A stretch of 64,000 nt of DNA from Megascapheus bottae (GCA_024803745.1 JANJXV010000099.1:2914001-2978000); one strand, 5' to 3'. Positions 1 through 11,367 are shown, counted from the stretch's first letter. Notes: generated by a model not told the origin, from the sequence alone. Numbers and translations are program-made.

Positions 1-1585
1 AACATCCTATCAGATTTATAGCACCACAGAGGGTCAGGTTGATGCTCCTCCAGGGCTTCTTAAATTGTTCTCATATTAATCCACAACACGTTTGTCATCA
101 CTTGTCCAGCTAATTCATGGACTAAAGCAGCATTCCCTACAAACTTAGATCCCAATACCATGAGGACACTCAAGGGTGCATTAGGAGTGTGACCTGCAGG
201 TGGATGTGAGCCTGTCTAAGTTGGAGGGGATTTCTCCACCACAGGAAATGGAATACAAATTTAGAATCTGCTTTCATGAGGTGACAATCTCTGGCAGATG
301 TTCTTATCAAATGTGGCACTGCCTACTTCCAGCTTAAAACATGGGTTGATGACCCAGCATAACAGAGAATGTATTCACCCCGGCCCAACACATAGGCTGG
401 GACCCTGAACTTTCGGGTAGCATTTGGCTTTGAAGGTCATGAGATCTTAGTCTATAAATGATGAGCCCCCTCCCGTGAGGCATAGCAAACGGAGCCAAAG
501 TGCAACCCAGTTAAGCACCAGATCAAGCTTCCCTTCTACAGTAGGGTATGGGTTTGAAAACTGTGCATAGCTTCTGTTTGAAGCCAGTCCAGAAAGGATA
601 GTCCATGAAACTCTCATTTCCAGTTAACTGCCAAGAAAAAGCCAAAGATAGAGATGAAACTCAAGAGAGTTAGAGAGCCATCTGAAAAGAATGGTTACAC
701 CCTGCAACATCCTCATTATCTGATCTTGAAAACATCTCTGCGTGCATCCCAGCATGCAGCCAGCATCTGGGATTGACAGTGACCATTGCGCCCATTGGCA
801 ATCTGCACTGTCTCTGACATCTGTAATGTGAACCTCATTCTGTTGGGTTTGTGAAGCGGTGTCAACCCTGCAGAAGGACCCAACTGTGCCCTAACTCCCA
901 CTGTCCCCTGGGGCCCCTAGCATTCCCCCATCTGCACCCCTCCTTTGGCTTCTGATCCTATGGAGCCCTCCTGCCCTGTCCAACACTCACATGAAGTGCA
1001 TATTTCTTCTCCTGGGGCAACTTCTCCACAGAGAGTACATGACATGCCCACTCTCCACGCACGGGGAGATCCTGCCAAAGTAGCAAATCAGTGATAAGGA
1101 CATAAAGTGATGAATAGAATTTTAGATTCTGATGGTAGACAGTCTGCAAAATCCAAGGGAGAATGGAATTGGAGGGGACCGGCGATCAGGATGTGGGCAT
1201 GGAGCTTCCCTGCCAAGGGGGTGGGGGAAGTCACAGGCTGGGGGATGCACAGGATGATCCATGGCCCTGTGCAGCTACTAGGTCACCCCCTTCTGCATCT
1301 CAGCCTTTGGCTTTGAGCTCTGTGATCGTCAAGATGTGCACACTCTGTACTCTGGCTGACAGAAGAAAGGACCCTGGGAAGACAATTGTAGACCCTTTGT
1401 GAGTGTAGGAAGGGTTAAGCTGGACACCCAGTCCAAGAGGAGCTAAAACTGGAGTCGAGGGGTGTGCAAGGAGTGGGTGTGAGGGTTGTGGGCAGTCACA
1501 GTCACGGCAGAGGTGGCTCGTCTGTGGGGTGAGTGCCTCCCTGCAGGCACAGAACTGGACATATCAGAGATCCACATGAAAAGGA
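1..1585. other. Unassigned intergenic sequence
   Basis: This stretch is GC-richer than the rest of copy 1. Short open frames occur on both strands (for example 716-901 minus and 1163-1402 plus), but none resembles a protein family I recognise, and overlapping frames on both strands look equally plausible. No clear repeat is visible. It is duplicated at 27,814-29,400. Confidence 0.5.
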
Positions 1586-1700
1586 AAAGCTGGAAATGGC
1601 ACTATGGTTCAAATGGTAGAGCATCAACCTTGAGCAAAAGAGCTCAGGGACAGTACCCAGGACCTGAGTTCAAGCCTCATGACTGTAAAAGAAAAAGAAC
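1586..1700 (+). mobile_element. SINE, Geo-type monomer
   Basis: The stretch runs from 'agctggaaatggcactatgg' through the tRNA-like 'gtagagcatcaaccttgagc' to 'gagttcaagcctcatgact' and a purine-rich tail. This matches the right-hand (Geo) part of the dimeric SINE seen across the window. The left ID-like monomer is missing. Confidence 0.8.
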
Positions 1701-2937
1701 CAGGACTATGACAGGGAACCTGGTACTCTCTTGGTCTAATCAGACACAAGAAGAGGCTGGGATAGGCTGTGGAAAAACACAGAGAACATCTTCCCCCAGC
1801 TCATCCTGTCCTGCATGCAGGGACAGCCATGTAACTAGGGCTACAGTGAGATCATCTTCACCCCTGTGCTGCCATCTGAATTGTAGGCCTCTGTCCTGCA
1901 TGGGGTGTCCTGATGGCTGAGCAGGTGCCCTAACCCTAGATGGAGAGCAGCCACTGACTGTGGTAGCTAAGGAGAGATCTGTTCCATAGCTATCAGGCCA
2001 CCCAGCATGGGAGCCATAACCACCCCCCACCCAGGTAGAGGCCAATGGTTCTCCAGGTGCTACTAACATTGCCCCACCCCTAGCTCTGGGTACACGTGAC
2101 ATTCCCTCCACAAGGAGCAGGACTAAGTGAAGGATCAGGAAGCTGCCTATGGGCTTCAGATGATGGCCAGGCTGGCACTACAGATGGCCTCAATCTGTCA
2201 CCACCTTCCCCTGCCTCCATCATTCCTCCATCATGCCTCTCTACCTCCCACCCATTAACCTTGGAAACCAATGAACTGGGCTCTCATCATTCCTCTCATC
2301 TCTTCACCCACCTTGCCATGCGTCCATCCCTCTGTCACTTCCACCCCACACACATCCCACCACCAGCCACACTCTAGCTTATGAGGATCTCAGAGGAAGC
2401 TCTTGGTGAAGGGCTTGTGACCACAAAACAGTTACTATCACCCGCTCTGGCCTGATCCACCACAGAATAAGAACAGCCAAGCAGGCACACACTGCAGCAG
2501 AGTTGCTCTGCTGCCACTCTGATTTCTTCATGGCCAGGACTTGGCTCTCCTCAGCCTCTCAGCTCAGTAACCAGAACATTGTGCTTTCACAGAGCCATGG
2601 CTTCCAGTCTCCATGGACACAATGACATCAAGGTGATGCCAACTTCCCCATCTCTATATACTTCTAACTATGGGATGGGAGCTGAGGTTCTCTTCTGTCA
2701 CTCCATCCGCTAAGAGGCTCATGCAGATTTCTATCCTTTGCTCATCATGGTGACTCTTTGGTTAACAAGTCACTGCTGGGCTTCCAGTTCACCACATATA
2801 GAACCCATACTCCAACACTTTTCTTAGAAGGACTGATGACTTTTAAATATTCTCTAGTTTTAAATTTCTAGTTCCTTCTCTCTTTCATTTATATATTTCC
2901 CTTCCTCACATCCTTCTCTTTTTTACCTTCCTTCTTT
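1701..2937. other. Unassigned intergenic sequence
   Basis: No repeat or protein family is recognised. Open frames of about 60-140 codons exist on both strands (1486-1920 plus, 1740-2111 minus, 2096-2377 plus). They overlap one another and give proline/serine-rich translations, as expected by chance in GC-richer DNA. Duplicated at about 29,515-30,753. Confidence 0.5.
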
Positions 2938-3150
2938 CATTCCTGGCCTTGAACTCAAAACCTGGAGCGTTTTCTTAGCTTTTCTTTGCTCAAGGTAGCA
3001 CTCTAGCTCTTGAGCCACAGCTCTACTTCAATCTTTGTTCTTGCTCTAAACTGGGAGTATGAGTCTCATGCATTTTTCCCTTTGCTGGGTTGGTTTTAAA
3101 CCACAATACTAAGATCAGGATCCTGAATATGCCTCGGATTACAGGTATTA
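2938..3150 (-). mobile_element. Diverged SINE (B1-like plus Geo part)
   Basis: On the plus strand the order is 'ccttgaactcaaaacctgg', then 'gctcaaggtagcactctagc', 'ttgagccacagctctacttc' and finally 'ggattacaggtatt'. This is the complement of the Geo part followed by the B1/Alu-like head. It is more diverged than most SINEs here. Confidence 0.75.
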
Positions 3151-4090
3151 TTTAATCAAAACAAATTCCTGATTTCTTTTTTAGACATAATTAGTTCTTT
3201 CAGGTGAGCCACCAGCCACTCATGCAAGAGCATTGCAGGATCCCAGCATTCATCTTGTCTCCAGTCTTATTCCATCCATCTCACAATGGTCATCTAAAAC
3301 ACCCTGCTGCATGCTTGAAGTCACAAGGAACGTTCTCAACGCCATGAGAAGCCCCCTTAAGCTCTGCCTCAGACATGCCCAGCCCCCATCCCACTTCCAC
3401 ATGAGCATTTGATTAGGAGAAAGTTCCTGAGTACATCATCATCTTTTCCTCACCATTCAAATTTCATCTTTGGAGTCATTTCTCCCAGACAAAGAGGAAC
3501 ATGGTCCATGGTTTGATAGCAGCTCCAGCTTCATAGTCCCAGCCACCAACACCCCCCCATTACCTTGCCAGACACCTGAATTCAAGAACAATGTTTTCAC
3601 TACCCCTGACTCTTATCAAATGTTTTAACTTATACAGTGCATTAAAATAATTTTACTAAATGGAATAAACACATGGCATCAAGCTTCAGAATCTTTGCAC
3701 CTGAACTTTTAGTGAATAACAGACACACCAGCATTTCTGTAGCCAACAGAAATCTTAGCTTTGAGATTTCAGCATTCCTGGTATCCAAGTTTGGATGTGC
3801 TAACACTGCCCTTAATGAGGCACTTCAACCACACAATCCCACAACAATCAATGTCATTTGACATTCACTGGTAGGTGGTGCTAGGAAAAAGACTGATGTG
3901 CCAACTCCATGCTGGCTTGACCTATGCCATCTTCAAACCTGGAGCAAGTGGGGCTCCTCTCTCCGTGACATCTTTTGTGTACTACCCCAGGAGGACCTTT
4001 ACCTTGAGTCAAAATTATGAAGACTATCTCTACCAGCAAAGATTCCAGTGAGATGTGCCTACATGGATAAAGCTAAAATCTCACTAAAGT
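3151..4090. other. Unassigned sequence with a 62-codon frame conserved in both copies
   Basis: No repeat is recognised. A plus-strand frame at 3673-3861 (62 codons, starting MASSFRIFAP) is preserved in copy 2 at 31488-31676 with a single amino-acid change at the last residue. Conservation between two such similar duplicates is weak evidence for coding. No protein family is recognised, so I do not call a gene. Confidence 0.4.
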
Positions 4091-4320
4091 GAGGTTGTTG
4101 GCAGTGCTGGAGCCTGAACTCAGAGCCTGGGCACTAAGCATTTGTACTCAAGACTAGCCCTTTACCACTTGAGCCCAAACTCCATTCCCAGCTGTTTTTA
4201 TTTTTGGTAGTAAGAATCTATCAGACTTTCCTGTTCTAGGTGACTTGGAACTTCCATACTGAGATCTCAGCCTCCTGACCAGCCTGGATTAAAAGTGTGG
4301 ATCAGCCATGCGCCACACCT
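4091..4320 (-). mobile_element. Diverged SINE (Geo part plus B1-like head)
   Basis: The plus strand shows the complement of the Geo monomer ('gagcctgggcac', 'ctttaccacttgagcc'), followed by 'gatctcagcctcctgacc' and 'gtggatcagccatgcgccac'. That is the usual reversed order of this composite SINE. Confidence 0.75.
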
Positions 4321-4705
4321 GAGGACTTCTGCCAGCACATTTTTTCCCAAAAATTGGAAGAGGAAGATGAGAGAGGATTGGGCTCATCCTGACCTGCATA
4401 TGAAGGAGAGCATCAGCCCGTGAAATTCATTCCCTGTTGTAGGCTGCTGGAGAAAAGGTAGCAAATAGGCACAGGCTGGCAGCAGATGCCACAGAACAAC
4501 TTGTGACCAAGACTCCCAGAGCAGACCTCAGAATCGATGACAGAGTTGGATCTATCCAGTAACAGAGGCAGTGGTGACACCTGAAACTGCACGTTTGAGC
4601 CTTTGCTGCTAGTAAACAGGGCCTCCTATGTCTCAATGAGAAAGGTGAGATTTTGGTGGAGAAGGTGAGATTAAACATTATGTATCATGCCAGAAGACAG
4701 ACTAT
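4321..4705. other. Unassigned sequence
   Basis: No recognised repeat or gene. An 83-codon minus frame (4427-4678) is retained in copy 2, but it resembles no known family. Confidence 0.4.
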
Positions 4706-5161
4706 AAGGGGTCTTTTATTATTCCAAGTGAAATTTTGGATTTCCTCTTCTGTTTCTTTAAAGAATGACATTGGGATATTGATTGAAGATTGCCATTTTT
4801 ACAATATTACTCCTTCCAAACCAGGAGCATAGGTTTTTGCATTTCCTCAGTTCTGCGTTAATTTCCTTCTCCAGGGTTTATAGTTCCATCAAAAAGGTGC
4901 TTTACATTCTAAGTTAATTCCTAAGTATTTTATTTTCTTTGATAGCAAAATGAGTTGCTATCCTGATTCTTGCCTCATTCCTCTCGTTTCTTGGCATATA
5001 AGAAAGCAGTTGACATTGAAGGTTAATTTTATACCCTGCTACCTTACCAAAGTTTTATATCAGCTCAAGTAGCTTCGGAGTAGAGACTATAGGGTTCTTT
5101 AAATACAGAATCATGTCATCTGTAAGGAGAGAAAGTTTCAGTTCCTCTTTCCCTTTTCCTC
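4706..5161 (-). mobile_element. L1 ORF2 fragment, inverted half of a twin-primed insertion
   Basis: The minus strand matches the reverse-transcriptase/post-RT part of L1 ORF2 in the array (45,740-46,230), starting at the 'ggtcttttattattcca' segment. It contains many indels and stops. It directly abuts a plus-strand piece of L1 from further 3' in the element. This head-to-head arrangement is the classic product of twin priming during L1 insertion. Confidence 0.85.
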
Positions 5162-5556
5162 CTCACTCCAGTTAGAATGGCCAAGATCCAGAAATCTAAT
5201 AACTTATGCTGGAGGGGATGTGGCCAGGAGGGATCACTACTACACTGTGGTGGGATTGCAAACTCGTTCAACCACTATGGAAAGCACTATGGCAGTATCC
5301 CAAAAAGACTAAACATAGAGCTCCCCTGTGATCCAGCAATTTCACTACTTGCCAATCGTCCAGATAGGACATACTAAATTCACTAGAACAATAACATTTA
5401 TCACAGCACTATTTACTATAGCAAAGGTATGGAACCAACCCAGATGCCCGTCAGTTGATGAGTAGATCAAATATGGTATTTTTACACAATGGAATTCTGT
5501 GCTTCTGTCAGAAAGAATGACATAGACGAATTTGTAAGGAAATAGAAAGACTGTAA
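5162..5556 (+). mobile_element. L1 ORF2 3' fragment, forward half of the twin-primed insertion
   Basis: The plus strand matches the C-terminal end of ORF2, from 'ctccagttagaatggcca' through the segment around 'ggaattctgtgcttctgtca'. The equivalent array sequence is 44,530-44,950 read on the minus strand. The match ends before the 3' UTR. A short open frame (5177-5377) is a relic of ORF2. Confidence 0.85.
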
Positions 5557-5636
5557 AGTTTAGAAATTAGTTTCTGTCTCCTTCTCTATCTCTGTACAAT
5601 TTAGAAGTTCCTGTTTCTCTCACTTTCTGTCTCTTT

Positions 5637-5698
5637 TCTCTTTTTCTCTCTCTCTTTCTGTCTCTCTCTGTCTCTCTCTTTCTCTCTCTTCCTCTCTC

Positions 5699-5784
<86 letters not shown>
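5637..5784. repeat. (TC)n microsatellite
   Basis: An impure TC/TTTC tract becomes pure TC from about 5,716. The Arg-Glu repeat frames on the minus strand here are microsatellite artefacts. The corresponding tract in copy 2 is shorter. Confidence 0.98.
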
Positions 5785-5787
<3 letters not shown>

Positions 5788-5955
5788 CTTAGGCTTGAAC
5801 TCAGGGACTGAGCTACTTTTGCTCAAGGTTAGCACTCTACCATTTGGACCACAGTGCTGCTTCTGGCTTGCTCTTTTCACGTAGTATTGAGGAATCTAAC
5901 CCAGGCCTTCATCCTTGATAGGTTAGCACTCTACCACTAAGCCACACAGTCAGCT
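5788..5955 (-). mobile_element. SINE, IDL-Geo dimer
   Basis: Read on the minus strand, this holds an ID-like head ('gtagagtgctaacc'), a 'caatactacgtgaaaagagc' joint and then the Geo monomer. Both parts are present in the expected order. Confidence 0.85.
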
Positions 5956-6771
5956 TTTAGAGGTTTCTGACAAAGGTTTTCCTACATGTTATTATTTCTT
6001 CTGTGAGTGCTCTTAATGCTTGCTGAAGGTTGACTTTGTTTAGAAGACTTACCTTAATGCTCCCATATACAGAGATTCTATATATAGCTAAATGTTTTTC
6101 ATTACTCAGAATTTCTCTATTGTGTATGTTCTGAAATGTACTGAAGACTGACTTCTGATTAAAAGTCATTGCACATTTGTTGTATTCATTAGTTTTCTTT
6201 TCTTCTATGGGAATCAGTTTTGTGATGAACACAGAAGTATGCCTTCCAGGTCAAACACTTTCCCCATTTGTAATATTCATTAGGTTTTTCTCTCCTATGT
6301 GCCTTTTATACTTAGTCATGCGTTCATGATCGATTTTTCATATTCTTATATTCATACGATTTTTATCCTGTGTCTCTGTGGTATCATGCAAACTCAACTA
6401 TGAGTTCTTCAAAAAAATTTCCCTTTCATTTTATTCATAGGATTCTATCCTGTGGGTGTTTAGTGATAAATCTTGACTTGTGCCTTCTGGGGAAAAGACT
6501 GAACATTTGCTACATTCATTAAGGGTTTTATCTTGTGTTGGTTCTGTGACACAAGCTGAGTTTTCTTCCACAGACTAAAAAGTCTTTCCTATTTATTACA
6601 TTGCTAAGGCTTCTCATATGTGTGAACTCTCTTACGCTTCCTGAAGGGTGAATACTGCACGAAAGACTTTCAACTTTGGTTATATTCCTAAGGTTTCTAA
6701 TATGTGTGAATTCTGTTATGCCTCCTGTAATGTGACTTCCATCTGAAGGTCTTACCACATTTGATGCACTC

Positions 6772-7344
6772 TTACAGTTTCTCTCCTGTGTGTGTTCTCT
6801 GATGCAATTTGAGGGAAGACTTCCATTTGAAAGACATTCTACATCGGTTACATTCATAAGGTTTTTCTCCTGTTTGAATTGTCTTATGCATGTTGAGGTT
6901 TGGCTTCTGTGTGAAGGACTTTCCACATATGTTACACTCATAAGGTGTTTCTCCTGAGTATATTCTCTGATGAACATAGAGTTTTACCTTCCATTTGAAA
7001 GACTTTCCGCATTCACTACATGCATACGTTTTCTCTCCTGTGTGTTTTCTATAATGCCCATCAAGATATGACTTCCAATTGAAGGTCTTTCCACATTTGT
7101 TGCACACATAAGGTTTCTCTCCTGTGTGTGTTCTTTGACGCAATTTGAGGGAAGATTTCTGTCTGAAAGACTTTACACATTGGTTACATTCATAAGGTTT
7201 CACTCCTGTGTGTATTCTCTGATGAACACGAAGTTTTCCCTTCCCTTGGAAAGACTTTCCACATTCATTACACTTATAAGATTTCTCTCCTGTGTGTGTT
7301 ATTTGATGAACTCGAAGGTGTATCTTCTGGGTGAAAGACTTTTC
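6772..7344 (-). pseudogene. Open remnant of the C2H2 finger array, copy 1
   Basis: A 190-codon open stretch with six fingers of the C-x2-C-x12-H-x3-H type joined by TGEKPY-like linkers. It is open only from a nonsense codon at 7,345 (a finger cysteine, TGT in copy 2, TGA here). It closes at 6,772, where CTG-TAA stands in place of the linker Pro-Tyr codons. Several fingers have lost a zinc ligand: the second listed finger has Arg for the first His (LKLRQRTH), another ends HQRIY, and another HKTIQ. Such losses suggest relaxed constraint. Not likely translated as part of a functional protein. Confidence 0.85.
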
Positions 7345-7757
7345 TCATTTGTTACATTTATAACGTTTCTCTTCTGTGTGTCTTCTCTGGTGCAAAGTGA
7401 GGTATGATTTCAGTCTAAAAGTCTTCCCACATTTATCCCATTCATAAGATTTCTCTTCTGTGTGAGATCTCTGATGTGTGCTGAGAGCTGAATTCTGGGC
7501 AGAAATTTTATTACGTTCCTCATATTCATAAGGTTTGTCTTCTCTTGGAGATCGAGGTTGGAGCGTCAGGTCTGACTTCTCAGAAATTAATTTTCACACT
7601 TGATGTACGCATCACATATCTCAGGATATTTGCTCTGAGGTATTGTAAGGCGTATTTCATTACTGAAAGATTTCTCACATTCACTACATGTATGAGGAGT
7701 CTCTCCTGTGTACATTTTCGGATGTGTAGTGATGGTCGGTGTTAAGTACAATATTTT

Positions 7758-8185
7758 TCATCACACAGTACATTTAGCAGTTTTCCTCCCTCCCTGAAGA
7801 ATTTCTTGGGCAGGGAGAACAGAATTATGATACTGCAGATCTTTTGGACTGTCATAATCATGAATAAAATGCTCTGAATATCCGATGGATTTTTTAAGAA
7901 CAGGAGACATACGAGATCTATATGCAGCATGCATCTCATCAGGCTTAGGAGACAGAAGCATGTTCTGACACTTAATGAACTCCTCAGTCCTCACCCCTAA
8001 GTTGTTACCGTTATTACTAATCAGCTCTGGATTATGTGTAGAGCTCAAATTTAAAGTTGTTGCTAATCTCACATTTTCCTCCACTTCGATACTACTTGCA
8101 ACTGCTACTTCACATAGACATTCATGTGGACTTTCCTGGCAGGTCTTGAACACATTTTCCATTACCTGGACATCTAAAATGAGTC
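7758..8185 (-). CDS. KRAB-ZNF linker, open frame at the 5' end of the finger exon (copy 1)
   Basis: The exon begins after a good acceptor (T-rich tract then CTAG) at 8,186-8,187. It continues in frame from KRAB-B (junction codon ACA-G/GA-CTC gives T-G-L-I-L-D-V-Q). The frame stays open for about 140 codons of acidic, Ser/Asn-rich linker such as usually separates KRAB from the fingers. It ends at tandem TGA codons. With KRAB-A and KRAB-B it gives about 214 codons of uninterrupted frame. A KRAB-only protein is conceivable, but no start exon was found and no expression evidence exists. Confidence 0.55.
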
Positions 8186-8607
8186 CTAGAAAAAAAGACA
8201 CAAACATACATGAGATACAAATATTCCTTACTGTAAAGGTAATGACTTTACTTTCCCATCCTAAGTGTTAGATATTTTAAAATATAAAAGTGGAAATTGA
8301 TTTGTGAGAAATATATGCTTTTCTCCCTAACATATTAAGAAAATGATATTTTACAATGACCAATAATGTTTTTCTGTGTTTTAGTTCTCTTTTTATATCA
8401 CAGGAAATATTTATTGAAATTACCCATCTATGTATTGCTACAGTTTTAAGCTGAGTACTAACTATAGCATACCTGCAGCTGTTTTGTTTGAAATACTGTT
8501 TTGTTTATACATTGAGGAATAGCTGCCTTTCTTTTATTTTTGAGAAATAATCTAAATATTGTGCTGTTTTGCATCTTTTTAAAACTTTCTTCTCTTTTCT
8601 TTTCTTT

Positions 8608-8770
8608 TTTTTTGTAGTTCATAGGCCTTGGCCCTGTCCCTGAACACTTCAGCAGAAGACTATAACCCCTATCCTTGAGCTACAGCCCCACATACTCTTT
8701 TCTAGAGTTAACTACAGATAAGAGTCTCAGGTCCTGAGTAGCAGATAGGATTACCTTAGCCAGTTTCAAT
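8608..8770 (-). mobile_element. SINE, Geo part, diverged
   Basis: The plus strand shows the diverged complement of the Geo monomer ('ggccttggccctgtccctga', 'cttgagctacagcccc') and then 'gcagataggattaccttagc' from the B1-like head. It lies in the intron between KRAB-B and the finger exon. Confidence 0.75.
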
Positions 8771-9107
8771 GCTGTTTGCTTATTAACCATTAAGTGAGGA
8801 ACACGAATTTTTTCTAGATTCAGCGGCCACAAGTTTGGTGTATATGTCTGTTTGCCTTTGATCCAAGCAAGAACGATTCTTGAGAGTAAGGACTTACACC
8901 TATATCCCTTCAGTTACAACTTCTCACTAAAGTCTCAATTTAGGTATTTGTGGGAATTTTGAAATTTGTTTCTTTCCATTTGAAGTCTTATAAAAATTCC
9001 TTTTCTAACACTCCTGTCCCTCAGAACCATGGAAGACCAGAAAATCCCCAGCTCATTGTCTAGTTAATTTTCTTATGTTGATTGAAACTTTGTTGTTTTT
9101 CTTTTCC

Positions 9108-9283
9108 TTCCATTCCTGGGTTTAAACTTAAGACCTAACCACTGTCCTTGGGTTTTCTCAAGACTAGAACCCTACCAATGAAGTCATTACTTCTGGCTTT
9201 TTCTATGTATGTGGTAATAAGGAATCAAACCTCTGTCTTTGTGCATGCTAGGCAAGCACTCTACCACTAGGCTCAATTTCTGG
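9108..9283 (-). mobile_element. SINE, IDL-Geo dimer, diverged
   Basis: The complement of the Geo monomer ('cctgggtttaaacttaagac') is followed by the complement of the ID-like head ('catgctaggcaagcactcta'). Intronic to the KRAB-ZNF pseudogene. Confidence 0.85.
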
Positions 9284-9418
9284 TGGAAAGATCTGGTTCT
9301 GAATACCAGTCTCTTCCTACCAGCAAAAAGATATTATCCTTATCAGAGAATAATGCCCTGACTTACTCCTTGTTTGCTCAATCATTTATAGTCTTAGTTT
9401 TAAAGAAATGAAAGATCA

Positions 9419-9431
9419 TTCTTTCTTTCGT

Positions 9432-9465
<34 letters not shown>

Positions 9466-9486
9466 TTTCCTTCCTTCCCTCTTTCT

Positions 9487-9566
<80 letters not shown>
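9419..9566. repeat. (TTTC)n microsatellite, expanded
   Basis: About 148 bases of TTTC repeats with a short TTCC interruption. The same site in copy 2 (37,149-37,207) is about 59 bases, so this allele has expanded or the other has contracted since duplication. Confidence 0.98.
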
Positions 9567-9569
9567 GTT

Positions 9570-9790
9570 TTGTAGTCATGGGACTTGAATTCTAGACCTG
9601 GCTGTTCTTCCTGAGCTCTTCAGCTCAAGGCTACTGCCCTATGTCTTTAGCCTCAACCCTACTTCTCATTTTCTATTGGTTCATTGGAGAGAAGAGTCTA
9701 AGGTGTTTTTGTGATAGGTCAGTCTTTGAACCTTGATCCTCAGATCTAAGCCTCCTAAGTAGGTAGGATTACAGGCATGAGCCACGGGCT
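9570..9790 (-). mobile_element. SINE, B1-like/Geo composite
   Basis: The plus strand carries 'gagctcttcagctcaaggct' and then 'ggattacaggcatgagccac', the complement of a 3' Geo part and a 5' B1/Alu-like head. The TTTC tract abuts its 3' end and probably grew from the SINE tail. Confidence 0.9.
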
Positions 9791-9918
9791 CATGGCTTTC
9801 TCATTTTATTTTGTTTCACAGTGATTTCTACAGAGAATATTATTGCTCAGTACATCACAACATGAACTTACCAATGGGGCTCAGGCTCCATCATCACTAT
9901 GAAGATGCATTCACTCAC

Positions 9919-10008
9919 CTGTGATATTCTTGTCAGAGGAATTTCCTATCCAGAGTTCTGCACAGTGCTCTAGCTTGTCAATTAATACAGGTTTGGGAAC
10001 ACAGGGAC
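9919..10008 (-). CDS. KRAB-B exon, copy 1
   Basis: A 90-base exon on the minus strand is bounded by acceptor 'tctaatttacag' and donor 'GTGAGTGA'. Its translation starts PCVPKPVLIDKLEHCAELW, which is the KRAB-B pattern (V-P-K-P-x-L-I-x-x-L-E-x-x-x-E-x-W). It is in phase with KRAB-A upstream (TTA-G/GT) and with the finger exon downstream (ACA-G/GA). KRAB-B boosts TRIM28 binding by the A box. Confidence 0.85.
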
Positions 10009-10139
10009 CTGTAAATTAGAAACAGTAGAGAATTATTGCTTATGCTGTGTCATCATTGCTTTAAGTTCACAGACATCCTACTCACAAGTTATCTATTATA
10101 ACTTTTTTCTCATTTCTCACTGGCTCCATGGTTGACTTT

Positions 10140-10440
10140 TCCCCAGCTCTGGATTCATTTTGTATGGCATAAACTTAGCTGTCTTGCTCAAGGCTAGAAA
10201 AATACCAGTTTGAGTCCCAGCTCCACTTACATGCATAGGTCTTCATGCATGCTAGTCAAGCACTCAACCACAAAGTCAAACTCTTGACACTCCACTAACA
10301 TTTTTGAGGGCTTACTTGGACTTATAGAGTTTCATGGCAATTTTTATGCCATTGCTGGCTTCAAATTAGAATTCTTAGATTTCTTCCTCCTGAATATTTT
10401 AAGATTACAGGCATGAAACATTGCACCTAGTGCCAGGTTT
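10140..10440 (-). mobile_element. Diverged SINE fragments
   Basis: Short pieces such as 'cttgctcaaggctagaaaa', 'catgctagtcaagcactcaa' and 'aagattacaggcatgaaac' are decayed parts of the composite SINE, here in the KRAB-A/KRAB-B intron. Confidence 0.6.
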
Positions 10441-10616
10441 CCATTATAAACTCACTGTTTAGTGATTTGTAGATCCTATTTCCAATAATGATATATATTC
10501 TATCCTGAAGAATGAGTACAAAATTACCTTAGGTTTTCTTTAGAAAGTAATGATACTTCTCAGGGCCTGGAATCTTTCATTTAAATAGTACTGAAAGTTT
10601 CATAAACATTCACTTA

Positions 10617-10823
<207 letters not shown>

Positions 10824-10984
10824 TTAGCACTGAGTTATAAACACACCATGTCTGGAATTTTATTCTTTTTTTGTTGGAATTGTATTCCTTTACTTAAATG
10901 TTTAGACTTACTATTGACCTGAAAAGCTTAGGGATGGTGCCTAGGCCCAGAGTTCAAGTCCCAAGACCCACAAAAAAATAACAA

Positions 10985-11100
10985 GGCAAGCCAGGTGTTG
11001 GTGGCTCACGCCTGTCATCCTAGCTACTCAGGAGACTGAGATCTGAGGACCATGGTTCAAAGCCAGCCTGGCACAAAATTCCATGAGACTCCTTTCCAAT
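10985..11100 (+). mobile_element. SINE, B1/Alu-like head
   Basis: 'gccaggtgttggtggctcac' followed by 'gcctgtcatcctagctactc' closely resembles the 7SL-derived start of B1/Alu elements. It is followed by 'ggttcaaagccagcctggca'. Confidence 0.85.
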
Positions 11101-11367
11101 TACCCACCATAAAATGTTTAATGGCTTGTGGCATATCATGGTAGAGCAATTGTGGTATCAAAAAAATAAGTCAGGGGAGTAGATTTAGGTTATAAATGGA
11201 ATTATTCCATTGAAAAGGAACTACATTATATGATGACATATGCTTGTACTGTGAGAATATTGCAAAATCTTAGGGTATCAAGTAATAATACTGTGAAGTA
11301 CACCAAGAATGTTAATGTTCTATGGCTGGCATAATAATCACTTGGGGAAGAAACTTTTTTTTCTTTT

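Noticed and set aside
1486..2377. Run of 90-144-codon frames on both strands
   Set aside because: The frames overlap on opposite strands, have low-complexity Pro/Ser composition and resemble no family. They probably reflect chance in GC-richer DNA.
5601..5880. Minus-strand frames of Arg-Glu repeats (also 33,382-33,639)
   Set aside because: They are translations of a (TC)n microsatellite, not a charged repeat protein.
7126..7407. Plus-strand frames across the finger array (also 34,520-35,152)
   Set aside because: They are antisense shadows of the repeated C2H2 fingers, which give regular open frames on the other strand.
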